From an uncultured Bacteroidales bacterium (GTDB lineage Bacteria; Bacteroidota; Bacteroidia; Bacteroidales; Bacteroidaceae): a stretch of 32,728 nt of DNA. Within the stretch, counting starts at the first letter, position 1. Each line of letters opens with the position of its first letter. The stretch is taken from NCBI GenBank assembly GCA_902791295.1, contig CADAVI010000008.1, positions 1 to 32,728 on the forward strand, given 5' to 3'. This document shows positions 7,896 through 16,719 of the stretch, piece after piece. Under the pieces are notes generated by a model, which saw only the letters and a list, made by a program, of their open reading frames with translations, did no database searches and was not told where the DNA came from. The position numbers and the translations under genes are program-made.

Positions 7896-9851
7896 GTGCG
7901 CCGTCTCTGCATCATCGCCCTATGGCTGCTCTGCTTCACGCTCCCCGCAGCGGAAGCGGAGCAGCACTTTTACGCCCTCAACCGGCAAAACGGACTGAGC
8001 GACGACGGCGTGCTGCAGCTGATGCAGCTCAGAGACGGACGTATGGTAATTGTCACCAAGAGCGGTGTGGACCTCTACGACGGACAGCAAATCAGGAGCA
8101 TCCCCGTCAACGACACGTTGCGGATGCCCATCCCTGCCTACGAAGGCGCCACACACCTCTTTGCCGACAGCGACGACCGCCTGTGGATGAAGCGTTGGAA
8201 GCAGCTCTTCTGCTTCGACCTGCGCACCATGCAGCAACGGATTGACACCACGTGGCATGCAGACGACTTCTTTATCGACGAAGCGGGCGAAACGTGGCTG
8301 CTCAGGGGACGCCGACTCTCGGGCAACACCTCGGGCCGCACGCTGCCACTGCCCGATGACGCCGGCGCGCTGCAGGATGTGGTACGCTACGGGTCGGAGG
8401 TCTGCTGCTTCTTCGACAGCGGCACGCTGGTGTGCTACGGCAAAGACGGACGCCGCAATTTCCGGTCGAGGGCCTACGGCGAAGAGGAGGCCGGACGCTA
8501 CCGCACCACCTCGCTGGTGGTGACGGGCGGAAAGAAGCTCTACCAAGTGCGCACGGGCGGGAGCAACTCCATCCTGCTCTCCTTCGACCCCAGAAGCCGG
8601 CAGTGGGCCACGCTGATGAAGAGCGACCGCCTCATGCACACGCTGACGCTGACACCCGACGGCACACTTTACCTCACCACCCCCGACGGCTATCTCAAGA
8701 TTCATCCCGAGGAGGGAAAGACGGAGAGTTTCCGACGGCTGATATTGCCCGACGGCAGCGTGCTCTCGCCGGGCATCAACGCCGTCTGTCTCGACCGCGA
8801 GGGCGGCATCTGGCTGGGCACCTACGACAAGGGGGCGCTCTACACCTCGCCCCTGAGCGGACTCTTCGACACGCACCCCATCGATATCGAGGTGCAGCCC
8901 ATACTGACCGACGTGAGCCTGCACGGACGCCCGCTGCAGGCCGGCGCCGAATACGACGGGCGCGTGCTGATGGAGGTCACGGCGCCCTACGCCGACAGTC
9001 TGCGCTTCGCCCACAACCAGAACTCGCTCTCGTTCCGCTTTTCCACCATGAATTATGTGCGCCCGCGCTCCACCTGCTACCGCTACCGCTTCTCCGGCAG
9101 CGACGGACTTTGGCACACGCTCTCGGCCGACTCCGCCGGCGGCATGGTGAGCGACAGGGGCGACTTCTATCTGCCGCTCGTGGGACTGCCTCCGGGCGAC
9201 TACACGCTGGAGGTCAACGCCTCCACCAACCCAGAGCATTGGAACGCGGATCGTGTGCGCACGATACATTTCACCATAGAGCATCCCTGGTGGCAGACGC
9301 CTTGGGCCTACGCTCTCTACGCGCTGGCTGCGTTGCTTGCCATCGGCGCAGCCTTCCGCCTCTATCGCTGGCACCTGCAACGCAAAAACCGCGAATCCAT
9401 CCTGCTGATGCGCATCCAAAACCTCGTGGAGCAGGCCAACCGCAGCACGCCGTCGGAGGCGATGGTGGTGCTGGGCAGCGACGAAGAGTCGCACGAAGAG
9501 AACGATGCGGATTCATCGCCGCAGGACAAGGAATTCATGATGCGCGCCACAGAGTTGGTGGAGCGTCATCTCTCCTCACCCCAATACAGCGTGAAACAGT
9601 TGGCCGCCGACCTCTGCATGGAGCGCACGGGGCTCTACAAGAAGTTGACGGCGATGATGCAGCAGTCGCCCGTCGCGTTCATCCGCAGTATCCGGCTTCA
9701 TCGGGCGGCGGAGATGCTTCGGAGCGGCGGGATGAGCATCAGCGATGTGGCCGAACGCACGGGGTTCTGCTCCGTGAGCTATTTCAGCAAATGCTTCCAG
9801 AGGGAGTTCGGCTGCAAGCCCTCGGAGTTCGTTGACGAGGCTTCAAAATAA
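7896..9851 (+). CDS. Membrane-spanning AraC-type regulator with periplasmic propeller/Y_Y_Y sensor, no kinase
   Basis: A 651-residue protein starting at GTG (no upstream in-frame alternative before the xylA stop). Order of parts: signal/anchor (CIIALWLLCFTLPAAEAE); a periplasmic region with clear regulator-propeller repeats at each end (GLSDDGVLQLMQLRDGRMVIVTK and INAVCLDREGGIWLGTYDKG, to about residue 330); a Y_Y_Y-like domain about 371-465 (NSLSFRFSTMNYVRP, LPPGDYTLEV); one membrane span about 468-490; a linker; and an AraC double helix-turn-helix 548-650 (YSVKQLAADLCMERTGLYKKL, SISDVAERTGFCSVSYFSKCF). This is the outline of a hybrid two-component system without the histidine kinase and receiver and with a much shorter propeller. 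I infer that it senses a xylose-containing ligand and controls xylBA and the GH31 gene; its position directly after xylA supports this. The frame is continuous, so no kinase was lost through a visible frameshift. Confidence 0.85.
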   Translation: MRRLCIIALWLLCFTLPAAEAEQHFYALNRQNGLSDDGVLQLMQLRDGRMVIVTKSGVDLYDGQQIRSIPVNDTLRMPIPAYEGATHLFADSDDRLWMKRWKQLFCFDLRTMQQRIDTTWHADDFFIDEAGETWLLRGRRLSGNTSGRTLPLPDDAGALQDVVRYGSEVCCFFDSGTLVCYGKDGRRNFRSRAYGEEEAGRYRTTSLVVTGGKKLYQVRTGGSNSILLSFDPRSRQWATLMKSDRLMHTLTLTPDGTLYLTTPDGYLKIHPEEGKTESFRRLILPDGSVLSPGINAVCLDREGGIWLGTYDKGALYTSPLSGLFDTHPIDIEVQPILTDVSLHGRPLQAGAEYDGRVLMEVTAPYADSLRFAHNQNSLSFRFSTMNYVRPRSTCYRYRFSGSDGLWHTLSADSAGGMVSDRGDFYLPLVGLPPGDYTLEVNASTNPEHWNADRVRTIHFTIEHPWWQTPWAYALYALAALLAIGAAFRLYRWHLQRKNRESILLMRIQNLVEQANRSTPSEAMVVLGSDEESHEENDADSSPQDKEFMMRATELVERHLSSPQYSVKQLAADLCMERTGLYKKLTAMMQQSPVAFIRSIRLHRAAEMLRSGGMSISDVAERTGFCSVSYFSKCFQREFGCKPSEFVDEASK

Positions 9852-9871
9852 GCCGATTCTGCCGGTTTTCA

Positions 9872-9901
9872 TCATTTGTTTTGTCCCAATCTTCATTTGT
9901 T
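9872..9901 (+). promoter_or_regulatory. Candidate operator: TCATTTGTT direct repeat at 21-bp spacing
   Basis: TCATTTGTT occurs at 9872-9880 and 9893-9901, exactly 21 bp (two helical turns) apart, and the match extends to 11 of 12 bases (TCATTTGTTnTG). Direct half-sites at this spacing are what AraC-type dimers bind. It lies between the regulator gene's stop and the GH31 promoter. Confidence 0.45.
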
Positions 9902-9934
9902 GTGCGATGATTGCGCATAAGTGTCATATCTTTG
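9900..9934 (+). promoter_or_regulatory. Promoter of the GH31 gene, overlapped by an inverted repeat
   Basis: TATCTTTG at 9927-9934 is an exact -7 box. Upstream, TTGTGCG (9900-9906) and CGCATAA (9914-9920) form a 6-of-7 inverted repeat with a 7-base gap, occupying the -33 to -7 interval. The leader to the ATG is about 30 bases and ends in AACAACCTTAAAAACT. Confidence 0.65.
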
Positions 9935-9966
9935 CACCGTCAATCACATAAACAACCTTAAAAACT

Positions 9967-12900
9967 ATGATGAAAAAGAACAGATTTTGGGCAGTCGCAG
10001 TGATGTTCACACTCTGCCTCATGCAAGCCACCGCACAAAGCGTGCGCTACGCTTTCACTCCGACGGACTACAAGTCCACGGACAACAACCGCGCTCCGCA
10101 GAGCGTGTTCTCGTATGCAGAGAAGAGTTTCACCGTGAAAGCCACCGGCCAGAACAACGTGGCCTTCCAAATGGGCGGCGACTGCGACGGCAAATACTTC
10201 ATCACGGGTGAGGACCGCTGGTTTCTCGTCAAGGGCAGAAACCTCCGGCGCAACAGCGGCGACAGCTACCTCTGGTGGAGCAACGGCGTGAACCACGGCT
10301 CTCAGGTGGCGCCCGACCATAGCGCCGACATCGACGGCGAGCAGTATTTCGTGTGGAACCTCGGCAACGGCAACGCGCTCTTCTCCTGGTTCAACGCCGC
10401 CGCCGAGCGCATCGTGCTGAACAGCGCCGGCACCAACTTCATCCTGGCTATGGGTCTGACGGCCAACAGCAATGCAGGCGGCACCGTGAGCGACGTCAAC
10501 TACTACAGCGACATGGACATCGCCACCCTCTACCCCGCGCTGATGAGCACACTCGGCCTAAGCCACGAGGATCTGGCCGCTCAGATGCGTACTAAGATGA
10601 ACGCCCGCATCGCCGAAGCCGAAGCGCAGATTGCCGCCCGGCCGGCCGATGAAGCCGCCAAAAACAGCCTGCTGGCCGCCATCGGCGAAGCCCGCACGGT
10701 GGCCGAAGGCATCACAGTGGACAACTACACCGCAGTGCCCGCCGCCATCAAAGCACTCGACACCGCCATCGAAGCCTATCGCGCCGCCAGCCGCACCGTC
10801 GGCTGCACCGTCACCGACGACGGTCTGCTGGCCCGCTGGGACGACCTGCGCGTGCGTGTACGTTTTTTAAATGACTCCACGGTGCGCGTGACCAAATTCA
10901 TCGGCGAGGAGAGCCGCGTGGAGAAGAGTCTCGTGGTGCTCGAAGGCGTCAGCCGCCCCGTCAGCTTCACCAAGAGTGAGAGCGACGGCATCGTGACGCT
11001 CACGGGCGAGAAGGTGCGCGTGAGCTATAACCTGGCAGATGCCTGCGTGACGGTCTTCCGCACCGGCGGCGAAGAGCTGATTCGCGAATTGGAGGCCTCA
11101 CTCACGGAGAAGGCCGACGGCCCCAACGCCGCCTGGCAGCTCAAGCAGGTGTTCGCTCTTGAAGACGACGAACAGATCTACGGCATGGGACAACTGCAAA
11201 ACGGCAAACTCTCCATGCGCGGTCTCTCCACCACGATGATTCAGGACAACCGAAGCATCTACATTCCCTACTTCTACTCCTCCAAGCGCTACGCCCTCTA
11301 TTGGGACAACTACTCCCCCACCAGCTTCGACGACACCGCCGCCGGCACTTCCTTCCTCTCCACCGGCCAGGCCATCGACTACTACGTGCTCGCCGGCAGC
11401 AACAGCGACGGCGTGCTGCGCTCGTGGCGCTCTCTCACGGGCAAGACCCAGCTGCCCCCGCTGTGGAACTTCGGCCTCTATCAGAGCAAGCAGCGCTACA
11501 TGAGCGCCCAGGAGGTGATTGACGTCGTGAGCCGCTACCGCAGCCTCGGTGTGCCTTTGGACTGCGTGGTGCAGGACTGGCAGTATTGGGGCGACGACAA
11601 CCATTGGAACGCGATGGAGTTCCTCAACCCCAACTACGCCGACTATCAGCGCATGATAGACGAGGTGCACGGCATGAACGCCAAGCTGATGATTTCCGTG
11701 TGGCCCGATTTCGGCCCCGCCACCACACAATACAGCGACTTCGGCAATGCCGGACGCCTCATCCCCATCCAGAGCTATCCCACCAACGTGGCCACACGCC
11801 CCTACGACGTGTACGACGCCGCCACCCGCACCAAGTTTTGGAACTACCTCTATCAGGGTCTCATGAGCAAGGGCATCGACGCCCTGTGGCTCGACTCTGC
11901 CGAGCCCGACGACTTCAGCAACAAGACCACCGACTACGACTACGTCACCGGTTTGGACGGCCGCACCTTCCGCTCCGTGCGCAACGCCTTCCCCCTGTGT
12001 CATGTGGAGGGCGTCTATGACCACCACAGAGCCGAGAGCGCCCTCAGCGACAAGCGCGTGAGCATCCTCACCCGCTCCGCCTTCGCCGGCATGCAGCGCA
12101 CGGGCGCCTTTGTCTGGAGCGCCGACATCACCTCCAGCTGGGAGACACTGGCCCGTCAGATTCCCGCCGCCTGCAACCTGAGCGTGTCGGGTCTCCCCTA
12201 TTGGAACAGCGACACGGGCGCCTTCTTCATCGGCGGCTACAGCGGCGGCGTCAACAACGCAGCCTGGCGCGCCCTCTACACCCGCTGGACGCAGTTCTCC
12301 TGCTTCTGCCCCATGATGCGCTTCCACGGCGATCAGACCCCGAGAGAGATATGGCAGTTTGGCGCCGCAGACGACGCCAGAGGCGACTACAACAACATCC
12401 TGCGCTATATCCGTTTGCGCTATCGCCTCCTGCCTTATCTCTACTCGACGGCCCGCCAGGTGACGGAGGCTGACGAGACCTTCATGAAAGCCATGCCCGT
12501 GGCCTACGAGGACGACCCGCAGTGTGAAGGCGTCACGGACCAGTATATGTTCGGCCGCTCCTTCCTCGTGGCTCCCGTGGTGACCGACGGCGCCGCTTCA
12601 CGTCAGGTGTATCTGCCCAAGGGTCAGCTTTGGTACGACTTTTGGACGGGCCGCAGCAGCGAGGGCGGCAAGAGCATCACGCGCCAGACGCCCCAGGACA
12701 TCATGCCGCTCTACATCCCCGCCGGCACCGTGCTGCCCTTTGGCCCCGAGGTGCAATACAGCAGCGAGAAGAAGTGGGACGACATCGAGATTCGCGTCTA
12801 TGCCGGCAAGGACGGCGGCTTCATGCTCTATGAGGACGCGCTCGACGGCTTCGGCTACAAAAACGGCGAATACACCGAGATTCCCTTCACCTGGGACGAG

Positions 12901-13755
12901 GCCCGTCAGACACTCACCGTCGGGGCACGCACGGGCAGCTTTGAAGGCATGCTTCAGGAGCGCACGTTCCGCATCGTCCGCGTGTCGTCCAAGAAGGGCT
13001 TCGGCGACAGAAATTCGGAGACTTACGACAAGGTGATTAGCTACAGCGGGAGCCCCGTTGAGGTGACGCTGGAGGAAGAGACAGAAGAGGAGGTGGAGAC
13101 GGAAGACCTCACAAGCCTCATCGTCAACCCCAGCTTCGAAGCCAACGGCACCACGCTCAACAAGGTGGCCCCCACCGGTTGGACTGTCAGCAGTCCGACC
13201 GCCTGGTGGGGCGTCAACAACGGTGGCGGCAACGGCGACCCTGTAGCCACCGACGGCCGCTTCATCTTCGGCGTGTGGGACGGCTCCAACACCATGAATC
13301 CCGTCATCAGCCAGACGCTCGCCACGCTGCCCAAGGGCCGCTACACCCTCTCGGTGGACATGCAGGCCAGCAACCGCGCCGCCGCCGTGCGTCTGGGCAG
13401 GCAGTACATCTTCGCCGGAACGGAGAAGGGCTACTTTGCCGACCAGCTGAGCACCGCCGGCGAGGGCGACACCTACCCCATGCAGACCATCAGCGTGTAT
13501 TTTGAGCAGGAAGAGGACAACAGCCCCGTGACGATCGGCGTGTCCACCGAGGGCGCTCCGGCCGAGACCTGGTTCAAGATTGACAACTTCCGCCTGACGC
13601 GTTATCCCCAGATGCCCACCTTCGTCAGCGACGTGCGGGCCTCGCTTCCGCAGGCCGACGCCGACAGCATCTACGACCTCACGGGCCGCCGCCTCAGCGG
13701 CATCCCCTCCTCCGGCTTCTACATCCGGGGCGGCAAGAAGTTCTTCGTGAGATAA
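9967..13755 (+). CDS. Secreted GH31 alpha-glycosidase, probable alpha-xylosidase, multidomain
   Basis: A 1262-residue exported enzyme. Parts in order: signal peptide (WAVAVMFTLCLMQATAQ); an unassigned beta-rich region to about residue 190; a two-helix FIVAR-like module about 197-276 (EDLAAQMRTKMNARIAEAEAQ); a GH31 mutarotase-like domain; the barrel from about 496, with nucleophile D643 in ALWLDSAEPD and acid/base D720 in WSADITSSWE; beta domains; a carbohydrate-binding-like domain about 1045-1210 (LIVNPSFEANG); and a C-terminal tail IYDLTGRRL...SGFYI...GKKFFVR. The segments LPPLWNFGLYQSKQRY, VQDWQYWG and MISVWPDFGP resemble Bacteroides and Cellvibrio xyloglucan alpha-xylosidases more than starch-type alpha-glucosidases, and xylAB next door fits xylose release. 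The substrate remains an inference. The short tail resembles the end of type IX secretion C-terminal domains and is frequent in Prevotella secreted proteins. Confidence 0.88.
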   Translation: MMKKNRFWAVAVMFTLCLMQATAQSVRYAFTPTDYKSTDNNRAPQSVFSYAEKSFTVKATGQNNVAFQMGGDCDGKYFITGEDRWFLVKGRNLRRNSGDSYLWWSNGVNHGSQVAPDHSADIDGEQYFVWNLGNGNALFSWFNAAAERIVLNSAGTNFILAMGLTANSNAGGTVSDVNYYSDMDIATLYPALMSTLGLSHEDLAAQMRTKMNARIAEAEAQIAARPADEAAKNSLLAAIGEARTVAEGITVDNYTAVPAAIKALDTAIEAYRAASRTVGCTVTDDGLLARWDDLRVRVRFLNDSTVRVTKFIGEESRVEKSLVVLEGVSRPVSFTKSESDGIVTLTGEKVRVSYNLADACVTVFRTGGEELIRELEASLTEKADGPNAAWQLKQVFALEDDEQIYGMGQLQNGKLSMRGLSTTMIQDNRSIYIPYFYSSKRYALYWDNYSPTSFDDTAAGTSFLSTGQAIDYYVLAGSNSDGVLRSWRSLTGKTQLPPLWNFGLYQSKQRYMSAQEVIDVVSRYRSLGVPLDCVVQDWQYWGDDNHWNAMEFLNPNYADYQRMIDEVHGMNAKLMISVWPDFGPATTQYSDFGNAGRLIPIQSYPTNVATRPYDVYDAATRTKFWNYLYQGLMSKGIDALWLDSAEPDDFSNKTTDYDYVTGLDGRTFRSVRNAFPLCHVEGVYDHHRAESALSDKRVSILTRSAFAGMQRTGAFVWSADITSSWETLARQIPAACNLSVSGLPYWNSDTGAFFIGGYSGGVNNAAWRALYTRWTQFSCFCPMMRFHGDQTPREIWQFGAADDARGDYNNILRYIRLRYRLLPYLYSTARQVTEADETFMKAMPVAYEDDPQCEGVTDQYMFGRSFLVAPVVTDGAASRQVYLPKGQLWYDFWTGRSSEGGKSITRQTPQDIMPLYIPAGTVLPFGPEVQYSSEKKWDDIEIRVYAGKDGGFMLYEDALDGFGYKNGEYTEIPFTWDEARQTLTVGARTGSFEGMLQERTFRIVRVSSKKGFGDRNSETYDKVISYSGSPVEVTLEEETEEEVETEDLTSLIVNPSFEANGTTLNKVAPTGWTVSSPTAWWGVNNGGGNGDPVATDGRFIFGVWDGSNTMNPVISQTLATLPKGRYTLSVDMQASNRAAAVRLGRQYIFAGTEKGYFADQLSTAGEGDTYPMQTISVYFEQEEDNSPVTIGVSTEGAPAETWFKIDNFRLTRYPQMPTFVSDVRASLPQADADSIYDLTGRRLSGIPSSGFYIRGGKKFFVR

Positions 13756-13774
13756 GTATTTCTATCGGATTTCT

Positions 13775-14818
13775 TCACACCACACGGCGCACGGCATTCT
13801 GCAGCTGCACCATGGCCGTATCGGGGCGCATCAGCGCCTCCAGGGAACGAGTGTCGCCCTCGTTGATGCTACGCACGGAGGCAAAACCCGCCGCCAGCAA
13901 CTCTGCCTCATCCTCCACCCCGCCGGAAAGCAGATGCACCGGGACGCCCGCCCTGAGGCTGTGGCGCAACACTCCTTCGGGCACTTTGCCCATCAGCGTC
14001 TGTCGGTCGCTCCTCCCCTCGCCCGTCAGCACAAGATCAGCGCCCCGTATCGCCTCGTCGAAGCGAAGCAGCGAGAGCACCGTCTCAATGCCTGACTGCA
14101 TCTTGGCGCCCAGATAGGCCATCAGCGCATAGCCCAATCCGCCGGCGGCACCGGCACCGGGATGCTCCGCCAACGACTCCGAAGCCCATCCTCCCCGTTC
14201 CGTCTCCCGGGCAAAGGCGCGCAGCCTTTCGTCCAGCACTTCGACCTGCTCCGGCGTCGCCCCCTTCTGCGGGGCAAACACGCGGGCGGCTCCCTCAGGG
14301 CCGCAGAGCGGATTTCTCACATCGGAGGCCAACAGCACCTCCGCCTTCAACGCCTTCGTTTCGATGCCGCAATCCCGGAGTGCCTGCACCATAGCGCGCC
14401 CGCCATCGCAGGTGGCCGTGCCGCCCAGGCCCACAACGAGCCTTCGGCATCCGCTCCGGAGCGCGTCGGCCAACAGCTGCCCCACACCATAGGTGTCGGC
14501 CCTCATCACATCGCGCCGCGAGGGCTCCACCAGAGTGAGGCCGCAGGCGGCTGCCACCTCGATGACGGCCGTCGCCCCGTCGCTGAGGTATTCCGCCTCC
14601 ACGGCGTCGCCCAAAGGGCCGCGCACCCGGCAGCGCCTCGGCTGCAGACCCTCCAGGGAGCGCAGACAGTCCACCAGTCCCTCGCCGCCGTCGCTGACGG
14701 GCAACGCGAGCACTTCGGCCCCGGGCCGCAGGGACAAAACACTTTCAAGGGCTGCCCCGCAGGCCTGACGCGCCGTGAGACAACCCTTGAAGGAATCGAA
14801 AGCCGCAATGACCTTCAT
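13775..14818 (-). CDS. glxK: Glycerate kinase (GlxK/GarK family)
   Basis: A 347-residue glycerate 2-kinase-type protein, slightly shorter than the usual 370-380. Family landmarks: N-terminal KVIAAFDSFKGCLTA, the PVSDGGEGLVD motif, the glycine-rich VGLGGTATCDGGRAM, and DLVLTGEGRSDRQTLMGKVPEGV near the C-terminus. It would phosphorylate D-glycerate in the cytoplasm, feeding lower glycolysis. It is the last gene of the minus-strand run, only 10 bases after the GH51 gene, and converges on the GH31 gene with a 19-base gap and no visible terminator. There is no sequence link to arabinose or xylose use beyond position. Confidence 0.93.
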   Translation of the reverse strand: MKVIAAFDSFKGCLTARQACGAALESVLSLRPGAEVLALPVSDGGEGLVDCLRSLEGLQPRRCRVRGPLGDAVEAEYLSDGATAVIEVAAACGLTLVEPSRRDVMRADTYGVGQLLADALRSGCRRLVVGLGGTATCDGGRAMVQALRDCGIETKALKAEVLLASDVRNPLCGPEGAARVFAPQKGATPEQVEVLDERLRAFARETERGGWASESLAEHPGAGAAGGLGYALMAYLGAKMQSGIETVLSLLRFDEAIRGADLVLTGEGRSDRQTLMGKVPEGVLRHSLRAGVPVHLLSGGVEDEAELLAAGFASVRSINEGDTRSLEALMRPDTAMVQLQNAVRRVV

Positions 14819-14828
14819 GGAGGCATCC

Positions 14829-16691
14829 TCAGAGCGCCAGCACGTGGATGCTGCGTGCGGGCAATGTGAGTGTGGTCTTACGGCCCACCTTCACCGTCTT
14901 CGTCTGAGGCACGACGGCCTTGGAATCGGTGATGGAGTTGGTGGCGTTCATGCTGTCGGCCGTGAGGACGGTATGCACGGCTTTGGCGGCCAGCTTCTCG
15001 CCCTTGAGGCTGAGCTGCACCTTGAGCGGCGTCTCGCCGGCATTGACCATCTTGAGGTAAAGCTTGTGGGCGGCCCTGTCGCGCGTGGCCACACAGTAGA
15101 ACTGATCCACGGTGGCGTCGTCCACCTTCATGCGGGGCACGCTGTCGCAGACGGCCTCCACCACCTCGGTGCCCACGTTGCCGGCAAACATGCACTGCGC
15201 GTAGTAGCTGGGCGAACCGTAAGCGTTGAGCGCATCGTAGCCGATGAGGTCGCTCTTCCACTGCATACCGCCGGGGTTCACGTTGACGAAGAGCGGTGCG
15301 TAGCACTGGGCGATGACCACGTCGCTGTTGCGCTCCATGCCGACCATCCAGGCGGCGTCGCCCAGAGCGGCCATCATGTTGGTGGTGGGTTCACCCTCGC
15401 GTGTGGCCCATTCGCCGCAGAACACCTTGGGGCCCTTGCGGTCATACTTGTCGTACATGTGGCACTGGCGCAGCATGTCCTTGAAGCCTCTGTAGTAGTG
15501 CTCGTCGATGATGTCGAGCTTCATGCGGTCGCTCACGTTCCAGTCGCGGGCCAGACGCTTCATCTTGTCGGGCATCTCGCTGGAGATAATCTCCAGCTGG
15601 GGGTATTTGGCCTTGATGGCTTCGTAGAAGCGGGTGTAGCGCTCCGCATAGCTGCCGCTGCGGTCGAAGAAGTCCTCGTTGCCCACCTCCACATAGCGCA
15701 GGGGGAAGGGCTCGGGATGGCCGTCGGCCACACGGCGTGCGCCCCACTCGGTGGAAGCGTCGCCGATGACGTATTCTATCTCGTCCAGCGCCTCCTCAAT
15801 GAAGCCGTCGAGGGCCTTGCCCGTCACATAGTCGCCGCTGAGCACATAGCCGGCGAAGACGCCGAGGATGGGTTCTGCCCCCATCTCCTCACACCAGCAG
15901 AGGAACTCCAGCAGCCCCATGCCGTCGGTGGACCAATAGCCCCAGCAGCACTGATGACCGGGCCTCTTCTCCACGGGACCCAACGTACGCTGCCACCAGT
16001 AGCGCTCGCTGAAGCGGTTACCCTCCAGATAGTTGCCGCCGGGGAAGCGCAGGAACTTGGGGTGCATCTCGCGCAGCATGTCCATGAGGTCGGTGCGGAA
16101 GAGGTCGCTCTTCACCGTCACCTGCTTCTTGCTCACGGGCGTGAGGGAGACGTAGCTGAGGCGACAGCGGCCGGTATCGACGTAGTGGAGGAAGAATTCG
16201 GCGTCCTTCGTGGGCTCCACCGTCGGGGTGGTGTGCAGCGTGAAGTCATACCATCCGTTGCCCTTGGCTTTCACCAGGTCCTGGGCAAACACGCGCCCGT
16301 CTTTCGTGGAGCGCAGCCCCACGCTGATGACGGCGTTGCCCCTGGCCTGCATCTTGCCGCGATAGACGGTGGCGGGGCGCACGGCGATGCCCCAGTAGCC
16401 GGTGTTGGTCCAGGTGGCAGTGGAGTCGTTCCACACCCAGTGCTTCGGACGGTTGTCGTCCTGCGGCCCGCGGCGACGACGGCCGTCGGGACGTGTCTCG
16501 CGCATCTGCGGGTCGCGGATGAGCTGACTGTAGAGTCCGCCCTCGTAGCAGTAGTTGATTTCTTCGGTCATCAGGCCGTAGAGCGTGGGGCTCACGGCAT
16601 GTTGAGCCTTGTCGGCGTTGACGGTGAGCTGCACCTGTGCTGCCGACATCAGCGACATGAGGCACAGGGCCAGGGAAAGCATGTGTTTCAT
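14829..16691 (-). CDS. Secreted GH51 alpha-L-arabinofuranosidase
   Basis: A 620-residue enzyme with a signal peptide (MLSLALCLMSLMSAAQ). The N-terminal beta segment (ISPTLYGL-like VSPTLYGLMTEEINY) and the barrel are those of GH51 retaining arabinofuranosidases. The acid/base is E339 in YVEVGNEDFF and the nucleophile E427 in VFCGEWATREG. Other barrel landmarks are FLRFPGGNYLEGN and IIDEHYYRGFKDM. The C-terminal beta domain ends in TLTLPARSIHVLAL, the usual GH51 ending. It should remove arabinofuranosyl side groups from arabinan, arabinoxylan or arabino-xyloglucan in the periplasm or outside, complementing the GH31 gene on the other strand. It follows the GNAT gene by 28 bases, probably in the same transcript. 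Confidence 0.94.
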   Translation of the reverse strand: MKHMLSLALCLMSLMSAAQVQLTVNADKAQHAVSPTLYGLMTEEINYCYEGGLYSQLIRDPQMRETRPDGRRRRGPQDDNRPKHWVWNDSTATWTNTGYWGIAVRPATVYRGKMQARGNAVISVGLRSTKDGRVFAQDLVKAKGNGWYDFTLHTTPTVEPTKDAEFFLHYVDTGRCRLSYVSLTPVSKKQVTVKSDLFRTDLMDMLREMHPKFLRFPGGNYLEGNRFSERYWWQRTLGPVEKRPGHQCCWGYWSTDGMGLLEFLCWCEEMGAEPILGVFAGYVLSGDYVTGKALDGFIEEALDEIEYVIGDASTEWGARRVADGHPEPFPLRYVEVGNEDFFDRSGSYAERYTRFYEAIKAKYPQLEIISSEMPDKMKRLARDWNVSDRMKLDIIDEHYYRGFKDMLRQCHMYDKYDRKGPKVFCGEWATREGEPTTNMMAALGDAAWMVGMERNSDVVIAQCYAPLFVNVNPGGMQWKSDLIGYDALNAYGSPSYYAQCMFAGNVGTEVVEAVCDSVPRMKVDDATVDQFYCVATRDRAAHKLYLKMVNAGETPLKVQLSLKGEKLAAKAVHTVLTADSMNATNSITDSKAVVPQTKTVKVGRKTTLTLPARSIHVLAL

Positions 16692-16719
16692 AGTAGTGTT
16701 GTTTGTGTATTCAGGGTTG

